64,000 nt of DNA from JANQRZ01 sp965215165 (GCA_965215165.1 CBDCCX010000006.1:1922001-1986000); one strand, 5' to 3'; shown: positions 1 through 7,375, counted from the stretch's first letter. Numbers and translations: made by a program. Notes: generated by a model from the letters alone, not told the origin.

Positions 1-806
1 ACCATCACGACGAGGCCCGTCCGGGCCTCGTCGTCGAAGGTCGACGCTTCCTGGTCCAGCTCGTAGCCGCCCGGAGCCTCCCACTCGAGCAGGGCCTCGA
101 TGCTCTCCGCCGGGTCCCGGACGATAAAGTTGACGAGGGCCCCGCGGAGCTGCTTGACGTTGTGGGTGACGGCCTTGCGGGTACCGTCCTTCTCCTCGTA
201 GAACTTGACCTGCACGAGCGCGCGGTAGGAGCGGTCATCGTCCCACGCCTCGCGGTGCGCGCCGGGCAGCAGGTCCCAGACGAACTTGTCCTTGAGGGAC
301 TGGTTGAGAAACGGACTGAGGACCGGCTTCCAGTACGTCGAGAGCTTGCCGATCCCAGGCAGCTTCGCGTCCATCTTGAGCCGGTAGTTCGGGATCAGGT
401 CGTCCGGCCGGAGGATGCCGAAGAGGCCGGAGAAAACAACACCGTTTTCGAGCAGGCGGCGCTGCGCCCCGGTTGGGAGGTCGGGAAACTCCATCGCGGC
501 GTACATCACGCCGGGGGTGTAGCGGTCTACGGCGGCGAGCAGCGGGCTGCCATAGATGTCGAGGTTCACCTTCACCGCCTCCTCGAGCGTGCTGCCCTTG
601 ATGCCGAAGAGCCTCTCCAGCGCCTGCTCGTCGCTCTCCTGAATCGCAGTCTGGAGGGCAGTGATGACGGCGCGGCGCTCGGGGTTCAGGTCCGAGAAGT
701 AGTTGAACGTGTTCGACGTGCGGTAGTCGAACATATCTGGGGCGAGGGGGTTGCCCCCGGTCGCCTTGCCCTCGGCGCTCGCCAGCAGAATAGCAAAGTC
801 GGCCAT
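1..806 (-). CDS. yaaA: Peroxide stress protein YaaA (DUF328/UPF0246), C-terminus cut by window edge
   Basis: Reading leftwards from ATG at 806 the frame is open to the window edge, so the C-terminus is missing. The translation starts MADFAILLASAEGK and contains the YaaA hallmark VVFSGLFGILRPDDLIPNYR about residues 128-147, then a KFVWDLLPGAHREA segment and a VKFYEEKDGTRKAVTHN segment that align with the family (Escherichia coli YaaA, about 258 aa). About 268 codons are present, so nearly the whole protein is here. YaaA proteins lower the damage caused by hydrogen peroxide, probably by limiting free iron or binding DNA; the family is cytoplasmic. The next gene (YtxH) lies 86 bp upstream on the same strand. 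Confidence 0.9.
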   Translation of the reverse strand, partial: MADFAILLASAEGKATGGNPLAPDMFDYRTSNTFNYFSDLNPERRAVITALQTAIQESDEQALERLFGIKGSTLEEAVKVNLDIYGSPLLAAVDRYTPGVMYAAMEFPDLPTGAQRRLLENGVVFSGLFGILRPDDLIPNYRLKMDAKLPGIGKLSTYWKPVLSPFLNQSLKDKFVWDLLPGAHREAWDDDRSYRALVQVKFYEEKDGTRKAVTHNVKQLRGALVNFIVRDPAESIEALLEWEAPGGYELDQEASTFDDEARTGLVVM

Positions 807-892
807 AGAAAGCTACAGTCCTTGAGAGCCGGCACACGGCCTGGCGCGTGCTGGAGACCACGCAGCGGAGAAGAGAGACGAGCGGAGCGCGA

Positions 893-1210
893 TCAGGAGC
901 CGGAAGGCCGCTGCTGAACCTCGCTCATCAGCGCATTCGCGTCGTGGAGAATGCGCTCAGCCTGTTCCCGGGCGTCGGCGATGAGCGCCGCCCCGCTGGC
1001 CCGCGCCTCGCTCTGCGCCTCGTCCGAGCCGAGTTGGTCGACGAGTGTGGCGAGTTGGCGCGACCAGCGGTCGAGCAGATAGGCTAGGCGACGGCGCACC
1101 GTACGGCCCTCGTTCGGGGCGAGCAGCAGGCCGAGGCTGAACCCGGCGAGCCCGCCGGTGAGGACGCCCAGTGCAGAGGCGCGGACGAGGCTGCTGGTGG
1201 AAGCGCGCAT
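893..1210 (-). CDS. YtxH domain protein
   Basis: 105 aa. A glycine-rich hydrophobic segment (residues about 10-32, GVLTGGLAGFSLGLLLAP) is followed by EGRTVRRR and an Ala/Glu/Arg-rich helix, the layout of YtxH proteins: one short membrane segment with a G-x3-G-x3-G pattern ending in LLLAP and a cytoplasmic amphipathic helix. Members are linked to general stress but the molecular role is unknown. I chose the ATG at 1210; the longer open frame to 1351 runs through the perfect palindrome at 1290-1327 and has no family resemblance. Confidence 0.75.
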   Translation of the reverse strand: MRASTSSLVRASALGVLTGGLAGFSLGLLLAPNEGRTVRRRLAYLLDRWSRQLATLVDQLGSDEAQSEARASGAALIADAREQAERILHDANALMSEVQQRPSGS

Positions 1211-1289
1211 AACGAGAGAGATGGGAGATCGCTGGAGCAGAAGAGGTCGCGGCAAAGATACGGCACCGGCTAGCGCGCCGGGAGAACGC

Positions 1290-1327
1290 ACAGGAGCTGC
1301 TCCCGGCCGGCCGGGAGCAGCTCCTGT
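1290..1327. repeat. 38-bp perfect palindrome
   Basis: Each arm is ACAGGAGCTGCTCCCGGCC and its exact reverse complement follows with no loop. It lies between the YtxH gene (starts 1210) and the stop of the bL38-like gene (1375), both read leftwards, so it may serve as an intergenic terminator or be a REP-type unit. Leftwards of the hairpin there is no T-tract, so Rho-independent termination is not supported in that direction; rightwards it is followed by TAAAAA. Confidence 0.8.
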
Positions 1328-1374
1328 AAAAACGTGGGCCTTTCGCGCCACGCCGGCAGGCGTAGAGCTAGAAG

Positions 1375-1470
1375 CTACCGGCCCTTCTTCTTATGACGGT
1401 TCTTGCGGAGCCGCTTCTTCCGCTTGTGAGTGGCGATTTTGTGGCGCTTGCGCTTACGGCCGCACGGCAT
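1375..1470 (-). CDS. AURKAIP1/COX24-domain small basic protein (bL38-like ribosomal protein)
   Basis: 31 codons plus TAG, read leftwards from ATG at 1470. The product begins MPCGRKRKRHKIATHKRKK and continues with RLRKNRHKKKGR, so over half of its residues are Arg, Lys or His. This matches the roughly 30-35 aa AURKAIP1/COX24-domain protein found throughout Bacteroidota (typical start MPCGKKRKRHKM). From memory, a protein of this type was seen as an extra large-subunit ribosomal protein (bL38) in a Flavobacterium ribosome structure, so a ribosomal role is likely but is recalled rather than shown. Very short genes like this are easily missed by gene finders. Confidence 0.88.
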   Translation of the reverse strand: MPCGRKRKRHKIATHKRKKRLRKNRHKKKGR

Positions 1471-1794
1471 AGACTCGGGGGTCGGGATGAGAAACAGAAC
1501 TGGCGAAGATACGGACTGCCTCGGAATGAGACAAATGTGTTACCGGTCTTTCCCACGCAGCATGATCCCAAGGGGTTCTCTCCCCAACCTCGATTAATCC
1601 TTTCTCCACCCCATCCGGCATACTCATTCTACCGCGCTTGTCCTACCGCAAACAGCGCACGAGCTGCGGTAGGGTAGCTCTGTATGCCCGACACTCGGAT
1701 GTACAGCGCTGTGCATGATACCGCACACCGAATGCAAAACAGCCGGGCTTCCGCTGTGCAGACCGGTTTGGCACGCCCATTGTTAAGTCTGGAT
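1471..1794. other. Intergenic, no gene recognised
   Basis: Lower-GC stretch upstream of the bL38-like gene. No conserved reading frame or tRNA was found. Near the right end, TTGGCA at 1768-1773 could be a -35 box reading rightwards into the candidate RNA at 1795-1931, but no good -10 box follows at the right spacing. Confidence 0.4.
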
Positions 1795-1931
1795 GCAGAA
1801 GCTTCGGCATTGCCTCCTCAGTCTGAAGCTTGCTCGAGCGAGGATGCATCTGGTGCGCTACGTGCCGCAGATGCACGCCTCCCCGCCGGGCGGACACGTT
1901 TGGGTGAGCGTGTTCGCCCGGCTTTCTTTTT
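1795..1931 (+). ncRNA. Candidate structured non-coding RNA
   Basis: About 137 nt of consecutive hairpins with no protein-coding signal: AAGCTTC (1799-1805) pairs with GAAGCTT (1825-1831); CTCG/CGAG around 1833-1842; GCATCTG (1846-1852) pairs with CAGATGC (1868-1874); then a 14-bp terminator stem at 1885-1922 followed by T's. A strong intrinsic terminator with no open frame in front of it is what makes an RNA gene plausible. No match to the sequence signatures I know for SRP RNA, RNase P, tmRNA or 6S RNA. The alternative is a terminator plus unrelated palindromic repeats. Confidence 0.4.
1885..1931 (+). terminator. Intrinsic terminator
   Basis: Stem GCCGGGCGGACACG (1885-1898) pairs with CGTGTTCGCCCGGC (1909-1922) with one G-T wobble, 10-nt loop, followed by TTCTTTTTG. 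It points rightwards although the nearest rightward gene starts only after it (1993). Confidence 0.8.
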
Positions 1932-1992
1932 GCCCTAGCCTCGCGCTGCCGGCTCCGTATACTCTGGGCCTCGTCCACAGCCTTCGGACCCG

Positions 1993-2484
1993 ATGTTCCG
2001 GCGTGCGCTCTTGCTCCTCTGCCTCGTCGCCCTCCTGGCCGGTTGCGCGCCGTCGTTCTCCCCGCTCTACCGCGACTACGACGTGGACCCGGTCGTCCTC
2101 GCGGAAGCCTCGGAGCCGCCCGAGAGACAGGGCGGCACCGAGGTGCGGGCCCGTCTTCGCGCTGCCCTCGCCGAGGCCGGCTGGACCGAGGCCGAAGCCG
2201 CTGCTCCGAATGTCATCTCGACCGCCCCTCGCCGAATCAGCAATTGGGGGCTTTACCGCGTACAGGTCTCCCTCGACGCCCTCCCCATCGGCGACCGCCA
2301 CGTTCGGGTCCTGTTTCATCCGGTCCGGCGCTACATCACCGGCGGGCGCTCGAAGATCCCCTACCTCGGCAGCAGCCTCCGACGCGCGCTCTTGCCAGAG
2401 CTGAACGAGGCACTCGAAGCACAGGGCTTCCTGCCCATCGGAACCCCGCGCGAGCGCGATGAGGAGCAACTCGACGGAACCTGA
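1993..2484 (+). CDS. Putative lipoprotein, unknown function
   Basis: 163 aa. The N-terminus is MFRRALLLLCLVALLAGC, a signal peptide ending in the lipobox LAGC, so the mature protein should be lipidated at Cys18 and anchored in an outer or inner membrane. The rest is a small soluble domain with no motif I recognise; it has a VRARLRAALAEAGWTE helix and a central beta-rich part (GLYRVQVSLDALPIGDRHVRV). A TATACT sequence at 1958-1963 might be a -10 box. Downstream lies ssrA on the same strand, 80 bp away. Confidence 0.6.
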   Translation: MFRRALLLLCLVALLAGCAPSFSPLYRDYDVDPVVLAEASEPPERQGGTEVRARLRAALAEAGWTEAEAAAPNVISTAPRRISNWGLYRVQVSLDALPIGDRHVRVLFHPVRRYITGGRSKIPYLGSSLRRALLPELNEALEAQGFLPIGTPRERDEEQLDGT

Positions 2485-2564
2485 CGAGCGGCCTCAGGTT
2501 GGAAGGTCCGTTCGCTGCTGTCCGGCCCTTTGTGGCTCCGGCAGCGAGTGTTCTTTCGACAACT

Positions 2565-2935
2565 GGGGATGTTTTGGATTCGACGGAGCGATCGTGCGGC
2601 AGGTTGCGTGCCGGGTGGTTCTCAGTACGCCCGTAACCCACGCTGAGAAACCTGATAACTGCGAACGATTACTCGTACGCGATGGCGGCTTAAAGCCCCC
2701 ATCTGTCTCCTGATTGGCCCGCTTGTCGGCCTTTCCTGTAGGCATCGACTTAGATAAGCTAGCTGCCTAGGCTCCGGCTGAGCCGACGCAGTGAATCTCA
2801 ATCAGCCTGCGCTCTTGCGGAAGCCTCGTCCATGGGCCATGCCGCACGGGCAAAGACCTCCAATACGCGGACTACGCATGTAGACGCCTGGACTGTAGCT
2901 CGCTTCGGACCCGGGTTCGACCCCCGGCATCTCCA
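2565..2935 (+). ncRNA. ssrA: Transfer-messenger RNA (tmRNA)
   Basis: The 5' end GGGGATG (2565-2571) pairs with CATCTCC (2928-2934), the tmRNA acceptor stem, preceded by the T-arm sequence GGGTTCGACCCCC. The start GGGGATGTTTTGGATTCGAC is the classic tmRNA 5' sequence. The tag frame at 2661-2693 reads ANDYSYAMAA followed by TAA; the hydrophobic AMAA end suits ClpXP-type degradation. The discriminator base is A2935 and the next bases are CGT, so the 3' CCA is not encoded and must be added by tRNA nucleotidyltransferase. tmRNA with SmpB rescues stalled ribosomes. A TTTG at 2529-2532 with TTCTTTCG about 20 nt later weakly resembles the Bacteroidota -33/-7 promoter. Confidence 0.95.
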
Positions 2936-2946
2936 CGTCTAGGACA

Positions 2947-2988
2947 GCGCCCCGGCTCGCTATGATGCGCCGGGGCGCTTCTTTTTGG
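2947..2988 (+). terminator. Intrinsic terminator of ssrA
   Basis: GCGCCCCGGC (2947-2956) pairs perfectly with GCCGGGGCGC (2969-2978), 12-nt loop, followed by TTCTTTTTGG. It sits 12 nt after the tmRNA 3' end. Confidence 0.9.
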
Positions 2989-3099
2989 CGATCTCTCGCT
3001 GCGCCTCGAAGTCTACCCGTCAGGGTTAGACGGCGAATCCCTATCTTGTCCGCGACGCTCTCCGCGTCCCCCTCCCTTCCCCACCTACCGCACCTCGCC

Positions 3100-3366
3100 A
3101 TGACACTCCTTCTCATCATCCTCGTCGGCGGCCTGATTGGCTGGGCAGCTAGCAAGATCATGGGCACCGACCCGCAGCAGGGCATCATCCTCAACATCGT
3201 CGTCGGCATCGTCGGAGCCGTGCTCGGCGGATTCCTCGCCAACCTGCTCGGCATCACCGAGGATTCCATCGTTAGCGGCGACTTCAGCCTGGGTGCGCTG
3301 CTCGTATCTCTCGTCGGGGCCGTTCTCCTGGTCTGGATCGTGAAGATGGTCCGCCGCAACACCTGA
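3100..3366 (+). CDS. GlsB/YeaQ/YmgE family (transglycosylase-associated) membrane protein
   Basis: 88 aa, three predicted membrane helices: TLLLIILVGGLIGWAASKIM, then GIILNIVVGIVGAVLGGFLA, then LGALLVSLVGAVLLVWIVKM. The GWxAS start of helix 1 and the GIVGAVLGGFLA second helix are the family signature. Function is unclear; homologues are induced in stress and stationary phase. The ATG at 3100 was chosen over an upstream in-frame ATG (2962), which lies inside the ssrA terminator. A second small membrane protein follows 21 bp downstream and may share the transcript. Confidence 0.85.
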   Translation: MTLLLIILVGGLIGWAASKIMGTDPQQGIILNIVVGIVGAVLGGFLANLLGITEDSIVSGDFSLGALLVSLVGAVLLVWIVKMVRRNT

Positions 3367-3387
3367 GCCGCGCGCTACCGAGTCTCT

Positions 3388-3630
3388 GTGAACGTCTTGC
3401 TCATCATCTCCGCCGGAGTCTTGGCTGGCATCGCCCTCCGACGCCGGACGGGCGCTCCGGTGAAACTGTGGACAAGCCTGACGATTGGGGTTTTGGGCGC
3501 ACTGGCCGGTGTATTTTTGCTTTCCCCGCTTGGACAGGCTGCCCGCAGCCTGCTTGGGAGCCTAGCTACGGCGGCGGCGGGTGCGCTCTTGTTGCTACTC
3601 GCCACTGACCTCGTTCGCCGCACCACGTGA
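3388..3630 (+). CDS. Small membrane protein
   Basis: 80 aa beginning with GTG. It has an N-terminal helix (MNVLLIISAGVLAGIALRRR), a middle helix (LTIGVLGALAGVFLL) and a C-terminal helix (ATAAAGALLLLLATDLVRR). The size and three-helix layout resemble the GlsB/YeaQ protein just upstream, so it may be a diverged paralogue, but I see no shared signature motif and assign no function. Confidence 0.55.
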   Translation: MNVLLIISAGVLAGIALRRRTGAPVKLWTSLTIGVLGALAGVFLLSPLGQAARSLLGSLATAAAGALLLLLATDLVRRTT

Positions 3631-3694
3631 TCACGTACACCCGACCGAACAGGCTCGGTCGCTCACTGTTCTTCCGAACCACCCTACCACCCCT

Positions 3695-4369
3695 ATGAAA
3701 CGCTATCCCCTGATCGCCCTCTGCTCGCTCGCCCTGCTCGTCTCAGCGTGCGAGGTGGAGACCACCGAAGCTCCTGAAACGGGTGCCATGGATGCCGACA
3801 TCGAGGCCTACCGGGCCGATGTGAATGTCCGCACGATGGAGATGGACGATGCCATCGCCTCGCTCGAAATGAAGGCGCAGAACGCCGACGAGGAGATGCG
3901 CGAGGAGTACAACGAGATGATCGCCGACCTCCGCGAGGAGCGCATGGAGATCTCCAACGACCTCGACGCGATGTCGGCCGAGACGGAGGAGGAGATGCGC
4001 GAGGCCCAGATGGAGATGGACGAGGAGATCCGCGAGATGGACCGCAGCATCGACCGGGCGGAGCTTGCGATGGCCGAGAACGCGGAGGAGCTGCGCATGG
4101 CCGCCGACCGCCAGATCGAGGATATCGACCGCGAGATGGAGCGCCTCGGCAACGAGGCCGGCGAAGAGGCCAACGAGGCGATGGCTGCCCTCGCCGAGCA
4201 GCGCCGCGAGCTCGACAGCGACCTCGAGCGCCTCGGCGATGCCACCGCCGAGGAGTTCAACGAAATGAAGAAGGGCATCGCCAACAGCTTCGACCGCATG
4301 GGCGAGGCCATCGGTAACGTCCGCGTCCCGGTCGACGTCGACGTCGAGACGGAGCGGATCGACGGCTAG
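3695..4369 (+). CDS. Coiled-coil lipoprotein, unknown function
   Basis: 224 aa. The signal peptide MKRYPLIALCSLALLVSAC ends in a lipobox (LVSAC, Cys19). From about residue 35 to 205 the chain is an almost uninterrupted, very acidic, Glu/Met/Ala-rich helix with heptad-like spacing (EEMREEYNEMIADLREER, EMDEEIREMDRSIDRAEL), so a long periplasmic coiled coil is expected. It ends in VRVPVDVDVETERIDG. The role is unknown; a spacer or tether between the membrane and peptidoglycan, as in Lpp-like proteins, is only a guess. The gene ends in a clear terminator (4397-4438). Confidence 0.65.
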   Translation: MKRYPLIALCSLALLVSACEVETTEAPETGAMDADIEAYRADVNVRTMEMDDAIASLEMKAQNADEEMREEYNEMIADLREERMEISNDLDAMSAETEEEMREAQMEMDEEIREMDRSIDRAELAMAENAEELRMAADRQIEDIDREMERLGNEAGEEANEAMAALAEQRRELDSDLERLGDATAEEFNEMKKGIANSFDRMGEAIGNVRVPVDVDVETERIDG

Positions 4370-4396
4370 ACCGCTCGCCAGCAGAAGGAACCTGCG

Positions 4397-4438
4397 GGGG
4401 CCGGAGGGGATCACCTCTTCGGCCCCTCTCTATTTCTC
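4397..4438 (+). terminator. Intrinsic terminator
   Basis: GGGGCCG (4397-4403) pairs with CGGCCCC (4420-4426), with additional AGG/CCT pairing inside, followed by the T-rich TCTCTATTTCTC. It lies between the coiled-coil lipoprotein and the CAP-domain gene. Confidence 0.65.
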
Positions 4439-5029
4439 GTGTGCCGCCTCCTCTCTCTCTTGCTTAGCGTGGCCCTGCTGACCACCGCCGCGTGCGTCGC
4501 CGTGCCTCCAGCACCGCCGTATGCCGACCCTTCAGCCGCTGCTCCCCACATCAACGAGGTCTACATCAACGAGGTGGACATGGAGCGCCGGGTGCTGCGC
4601 GAAGTCAACCGTGCCCGGCAGGCCAAGGGTCGCGCGGCCCTTTTGCCCGATACCAGCCTCGCCCACGTCGCCCGCGCCCACAGCCGTGCGATGCTCGAGC
4701 GCGGGTTCTTCGCGCACCGCGACCACGGCGGCCTCCGCGCCGGAGACCGCGCCCGGCGCGCCGGCTACGCGTTCCACCGCCTCGGCGAGAACCTCTTCCG
4801 GGGGAGACTCTACGACACGATCAATACCACCAAGCGAGGGGGCCGCACCACGACGACCTACCTCTGGTCCACACCCGACGACCTCGCCGCGCTCGTCGCC
4901 GAGAGTTGGATGGAGAGTCCGGGACACCGCGAGAACATGCTCTCGGCCGCCTACGACCTCGCCGGGGTCGGCCTTGCCATCGGGCCGGAGTTCGAGGTCT
5001 TCGTCACACTCAACCTTGCCGCGCCCTGA
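4439..5029 (+). CDS. CAP/SCP-domain lipoprotein
   Basis: 196 aa with GTG start. The N-terminus MCRLLSLLLSVALLTTAAC is a lipoprotein signal. The CAP (SCP/PR1/YkwD-like) domain spans about residues 50-192: EVNRARQAKGRAALLPDTSLAHVARAHS is split here as the N-terminal helices, FFAHRDHGG holds the conserved His, LGENLF the Glu-Asn motif, and WMESPGHRENML the second conserved His. These are the family's metal-binding cavity residues. Bacterial members are secreted or envelope-attached and of uncertain function (lipid or peptide binding, protease-like activity proposed). The YetF-like gene follows 11 bp later, so the two are probably co-transcribed. Confidence 0.85.
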   Translation: MCRLLSLLLSVALLTTAACVAVPPAPPYADPSAAAPHINEVYINEVDMERRVLREVNRARQAKGRAALLPDTSLAHVARAHSRAMLERGFFAHRDHGGLRAGDRARRAGYAFHRLGENLFRGRLYDTINTTKRGGRTTTTYLWSTPDDLAALVAESWMESPGHRENMLSAAYDLAGVGLAIGPEFEVFVTLNLAAP

Positions 5030-5040
5030 GCGCTTCCGTC

Positions 5041-5577
5041 ATGGTCAGCTTCAGTCCTTCTGCCGACGCGCTCCTCGCCGTGCTGCTCGGCACGCTCGGG
5101 ATTTACCTCGCCGTCGTCCTGCTCACTCGGCTGGCCGGGCTGCGGAGCTTCTCGAAGATGTCGAGCTTCGACTTCGCCGTGACCATCGCCATCGGCTCGG
5201 TGATTGCGAGCACGGTCATCCTCGACAGCGTCTCGCTCGTCAAGGGAGCCGTCGCGCTCAGCCTTCTCTACGGCATTCAGCTCGCCGTCGCCACGCTCCG
5301 CGAGCGCTCCGACGCCTTCGCTAAGGTGATCGACAACCAGCCGCTGCTGCTGATGGCCGGGCGCGAGGTGCTCCACGACAACCTCCGCCGCTCGCACGTC
5401 ACCGAGGGCGACCTGCGCGCCAAGCTCCGCGAGGCGAACGTCCTCAGCCTCGACCACGTCCACGCCGTCGTGCTCGAAGCCACCGGCGATGTGTCCGTCC
5501 TCCACGGCGACCCTGACGCTGACCTCGACCTGGAGATTCTTCGAGGGGTCCGCGACAGCGAGCGCCTCGCGGGCTAG
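5041..5577 (+). CDS. DUF421/YetF family membrane protein
   Basis: 178 aa. Three N-terminal membrane helices (about residues 9-30, 43-62 and 68-84) with the family motif KMSSFDFAVTIAIGSVIAST, followed by a cytoplasmic domain with RERSDAFAKVIDNQPLLLM, LRRSHVTEGDLRAKLREANV and LDHVHAVVLEATGDVSVL. These are the typical DUF421 segments; the best studied members (YetF, YhcI of Bacillus) influence spore germination and membrane properties but the biochemical role is not settled. It converges on the lipoprotein at 5596 with only 18 bp between. Confidence 0.85.
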   Translation: MVSFSPSADALLAVLLGTLGIYLAVVLLTRLAGLRSFSKMSSFDFAVTIAIGSVIASTVILDSVSLVKGAVALSLLYGIQLAVATLRERSDAFAKVIDNQPLLLMAGREVLHDNLRRSHVTEGDLRAKLREANVLSLDHVHAVVLEATGDVSVLHGDPDADLDLEILRGVRDSERLAG

Positions 5578-5595
5578 CCCGTCACTGTTAGCCTG

Positions 5596-6615
5596 TCACT
5601 GTGGGTCCCACGTCAGCGTGAAGCCGTTGCCTCCACCGCCGAGTGTCCGGTCGTAGCGCTGCTCGCGCCCGTCGGCGTCGCGGAGGACGATGGTGATGGC
5701 GTCGCTCGGCCGGATGGTGCCGAGTTGGTTGTTGTTCTCGTCGCGGAACTCGGCTTCGACGTCGTAGCGCTGGGGGAAGCGCGAGCGGTCGTCGGTGGCA
5801 AATCGACCATCGCCGCCAGTTGTGCCGAGCGCGGTCACGACGCGGAGTGGCGCGTCAAAGGAATAGTCGGCTCCTGCATAGACGGTCGTCCGTGTGAGCG
5901 TCGTATCGGCAGTCGTAAGACGGACGCGGTAAAACCCACCGGCGAGGTTTGCGTTGGGCTCCCACCGCGCATCGTGTTGTCCAGACGCAAAGGTGCCATC
6001 GATGAGAGTTACAACGGGCTGCCCCTCCAGGTCGACGATGTCGAGCGTCACGCTTACCGCCACGGGTAATTCGAAGGAAATGGTGGTCTGGCCCCCGAAC
6101 GGGTTGGGGTAATTGCCGCTCAGCCGGACGCCGCCCACAGGATCGGCCTCCCCCACTACCTCGACGATGTCGCTGTAATCCACACTCCCGTCTGTGTTCA
6201 CGAAACGCAGGCGAAAGGCGCTGTAGCGGCGGCCTTCAGCCTCCACGCTGTAGGCTATGCCTGCGCCTTCCGGCTCCACGCGGGTCACTTCCTCGAATGC
6301 TCTGTTGGCGGGTTCACCTTCGAGCACGTAACGGGCGAGGCCTTTTTCGTCCTCCGCTTCCCACTCGACCCGGTAACGTCCTATGGCGAGCGCGTCGACA
6401 GTGAAGTAGCGCAGCGGCACGAACGCCGCCGGGCGATCACCCCCACCCTCACCGCCAAACCCGTACTCCATCGCTACGGAGAGGCCCGAGACCGGCTCGC
6501 CGGACGGGGTCTCGACGGCGACGCTGAACAGGGACGAGTCGCCCGGCGGGTCCTCACCGCTGTCGCAGGCGGCGAGGAGGAGGAGGCAAAAGAGTGTGGG
6601 GAGGAGACGCTGCAT
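5596..6615 (-). CDS. Lipoprotein with internal T9SS-sorting-like beta domain
   Basis: 339 aa. The signal MQRLLPTLFCLLLLAAC has a lipobox (LLAAC, Cys17). After an Ig-like region (about 28-160) comes a FlgD-like/T9SS type A tail domain at about 166-248 with the hallmark NYPNPF (168-173), then VTLDIVDLEGQPV, SGQHDARWEP and GFYRVRLT. Such domains normally form the extreme C-terminus of type IX cargo; here about 90 residues follow it (ending GNGFTLTWDPQ), so it probably acts as a structural beta-sandwich rather than a sorting signal. Function is unknown. ATG at 6615 chosen because the signal peptide starts there. Confidence 0.7.
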   Translation of the reverse strand: MQRLLPTLFCLLLLAACDSGEDPPGDSSLFSVAVETPSGEPVSGLSVAMEYGFGGEGGGDRPAAFVPLRYFTVDALAIGRYRVEWEAEDEKGLARYVLEGEPANRAFEEVTRVEPEGAGIAYSVEAEGRRYSAFRLRFVNTDGSVDYSDIVEVVGEADPVGGVRLSGNYPNPFGGQTTISFELPVAVSVTLDIVDLEGQPVVTLIDGTFASGQHDARWEPNANLAGGFYRVRLTTADTTLTRTTVYAGADYSFDAPLRVVTALGTTGGDGRFATDDRSRFPQRYDVEAEFRDENNNQLGTIRPSDAITIVLRDADGREQRYDRTLGGGGNGFTLTWDPQ

Positions 6616-6738
6616 GGTAGAGTGTGTTGGTTTTGGAAACACCAAAAATAACTCCTGCCCGCGCCGCCTCAGCCCGCCGCCTTTTCGAAAACTCGGCACC
6701 GACGGGTCCTCGCCCCAGTACTCGACGAAGCAGGGTGG

Positions 6739-7062
6739 TCACGCCAGCCCGAGTTGGGTGCGGACGGCGGCCTCTACCAATCCCAGGTCTGTTTCTGATA
6801 ACCTGCCCGCCCGATTCAGCAGTCGCTGCTTGCTCGCCGTGGTGAGTTGGTCCGCCATCGCTTTGCTCTGACGCTCGCCGACGGTCACGAGTGCCTCACT
6901 CGGATACACCCGGTCCGTTTGACTCGTCAGCGGCACCACCTGCACGCGGTTCAAGTGCCGGTTCGCGGCGTCGTTGCTCACAATCACGGCCGGGCGCTTT
7001 TTTCTGATCTCGCCGCCGACCGAAGGGTCGAAGTTTACCCACCAGACCTCACCGCGCTTCAT
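6739..7062 (-). CDS. MazF/PemK family toxin (endoribonuclease)
   Basis: 107 aa, the usual size. The start MKRGEVWWVNFDPSVGGEIRK is split by the conserved G-E-I/KRP feature (KKRPAVIVSND), followed by VQVVPLTSQ and a QLTTASKQRL helix. These match the MazF fold (SH3-like barrel with Arg and Thr in the cleavage site: KRP and PLT). MazF toxins cut single-stranded mRNA at short sequences and halt translation. The gene overlaps its upstream antitoxin by 14 bp, the typical antitoxin-first arrangement, which implies joint autoregulated transcription. Confidence 0.9.
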   Translation of the reverse strand: MKRGEVWWVNFDPSVGGEIRKKRPAVIVSNDAANRHLNRVQVVPLTSQTDRVYPSEALVTVGERQSKAMADQLTTASKQRLLNRAGRLSETDLGLVEAAVRTQLGLA

Positions 7063-7282
7063 CGCTGTCCTCGTCCGCGTCGGCGAGCAGGGCCTCGGAC
7101 CACGCCAGCGCTTCGGTTTCGCGCTGCTCGTCGTCGGCCATCGCAGCATAGGCCGCGTCGAGGTCGAGGACGTGTGGGCGCACGAGCCGCTCGATGAATC
7201 GGCTGATTCGGCGCGGGCCGACGACACGGTAAAGCCCGTCGTAGACCGCATCGTCGATGGTGATGGTGAGCTTTCGAGGCAT
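7049..7282 (-). CDS. Ribbon-helix-helix antitoxin of the MazF pair
   Basis: 77 aa. The start MPRKLTITIDDAVYDGLYRV is a beta strand followed by a helix, and RRISRFIERLVRPHVL the second helix, as in RHH/MazE-like antitoxins. The acidic C-terminus (ADDEQRETEALAWSEALLAD...DEDSDEAR) is the segment expected to neutralise the toxin. It is the first gene of the pair and likely represses the operon promoter. Its last 14 bp overlap the toxin gene. Confidence 0.8.
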   Translation of the reverse strand: MPRKLTITIDDAVYDGLYRVVGPRRISRFIERLVRPHVLDLDAAYAAMADDEQRETEALAWSEALLADADEDSDEAR

Positions 7283-7337
7283 CGCGCTGCACGTGTCAGT
7301 GTACGTGCAGGCACGCCCCGCTGCCCCTCGGGTTCCT

Positions 7338-7365
7338 CAAATACTCCCTGGCAAATACTCCCTGG
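7338..7365. repeat. 14-bp tandem duplication
   Basis: CAAATACTCCCTGG occurs twice head to tail at 7338-7351 and 7352-7365, between the antitoxin gene and the methyltransferase gene. It may be a small tandem duplication or the footprint of an excised element. Confidence 0.7.
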
Positions 7366-7375
7366 CCGCACCGCC

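Noticed and set aside
1993..2462. Overlapping second-frame ORF at 2043-2462 (139 aa)
   Set aside because: Arg/Pro-rich shadow frame; the 1993 frame has a signal peptide with lipobox.
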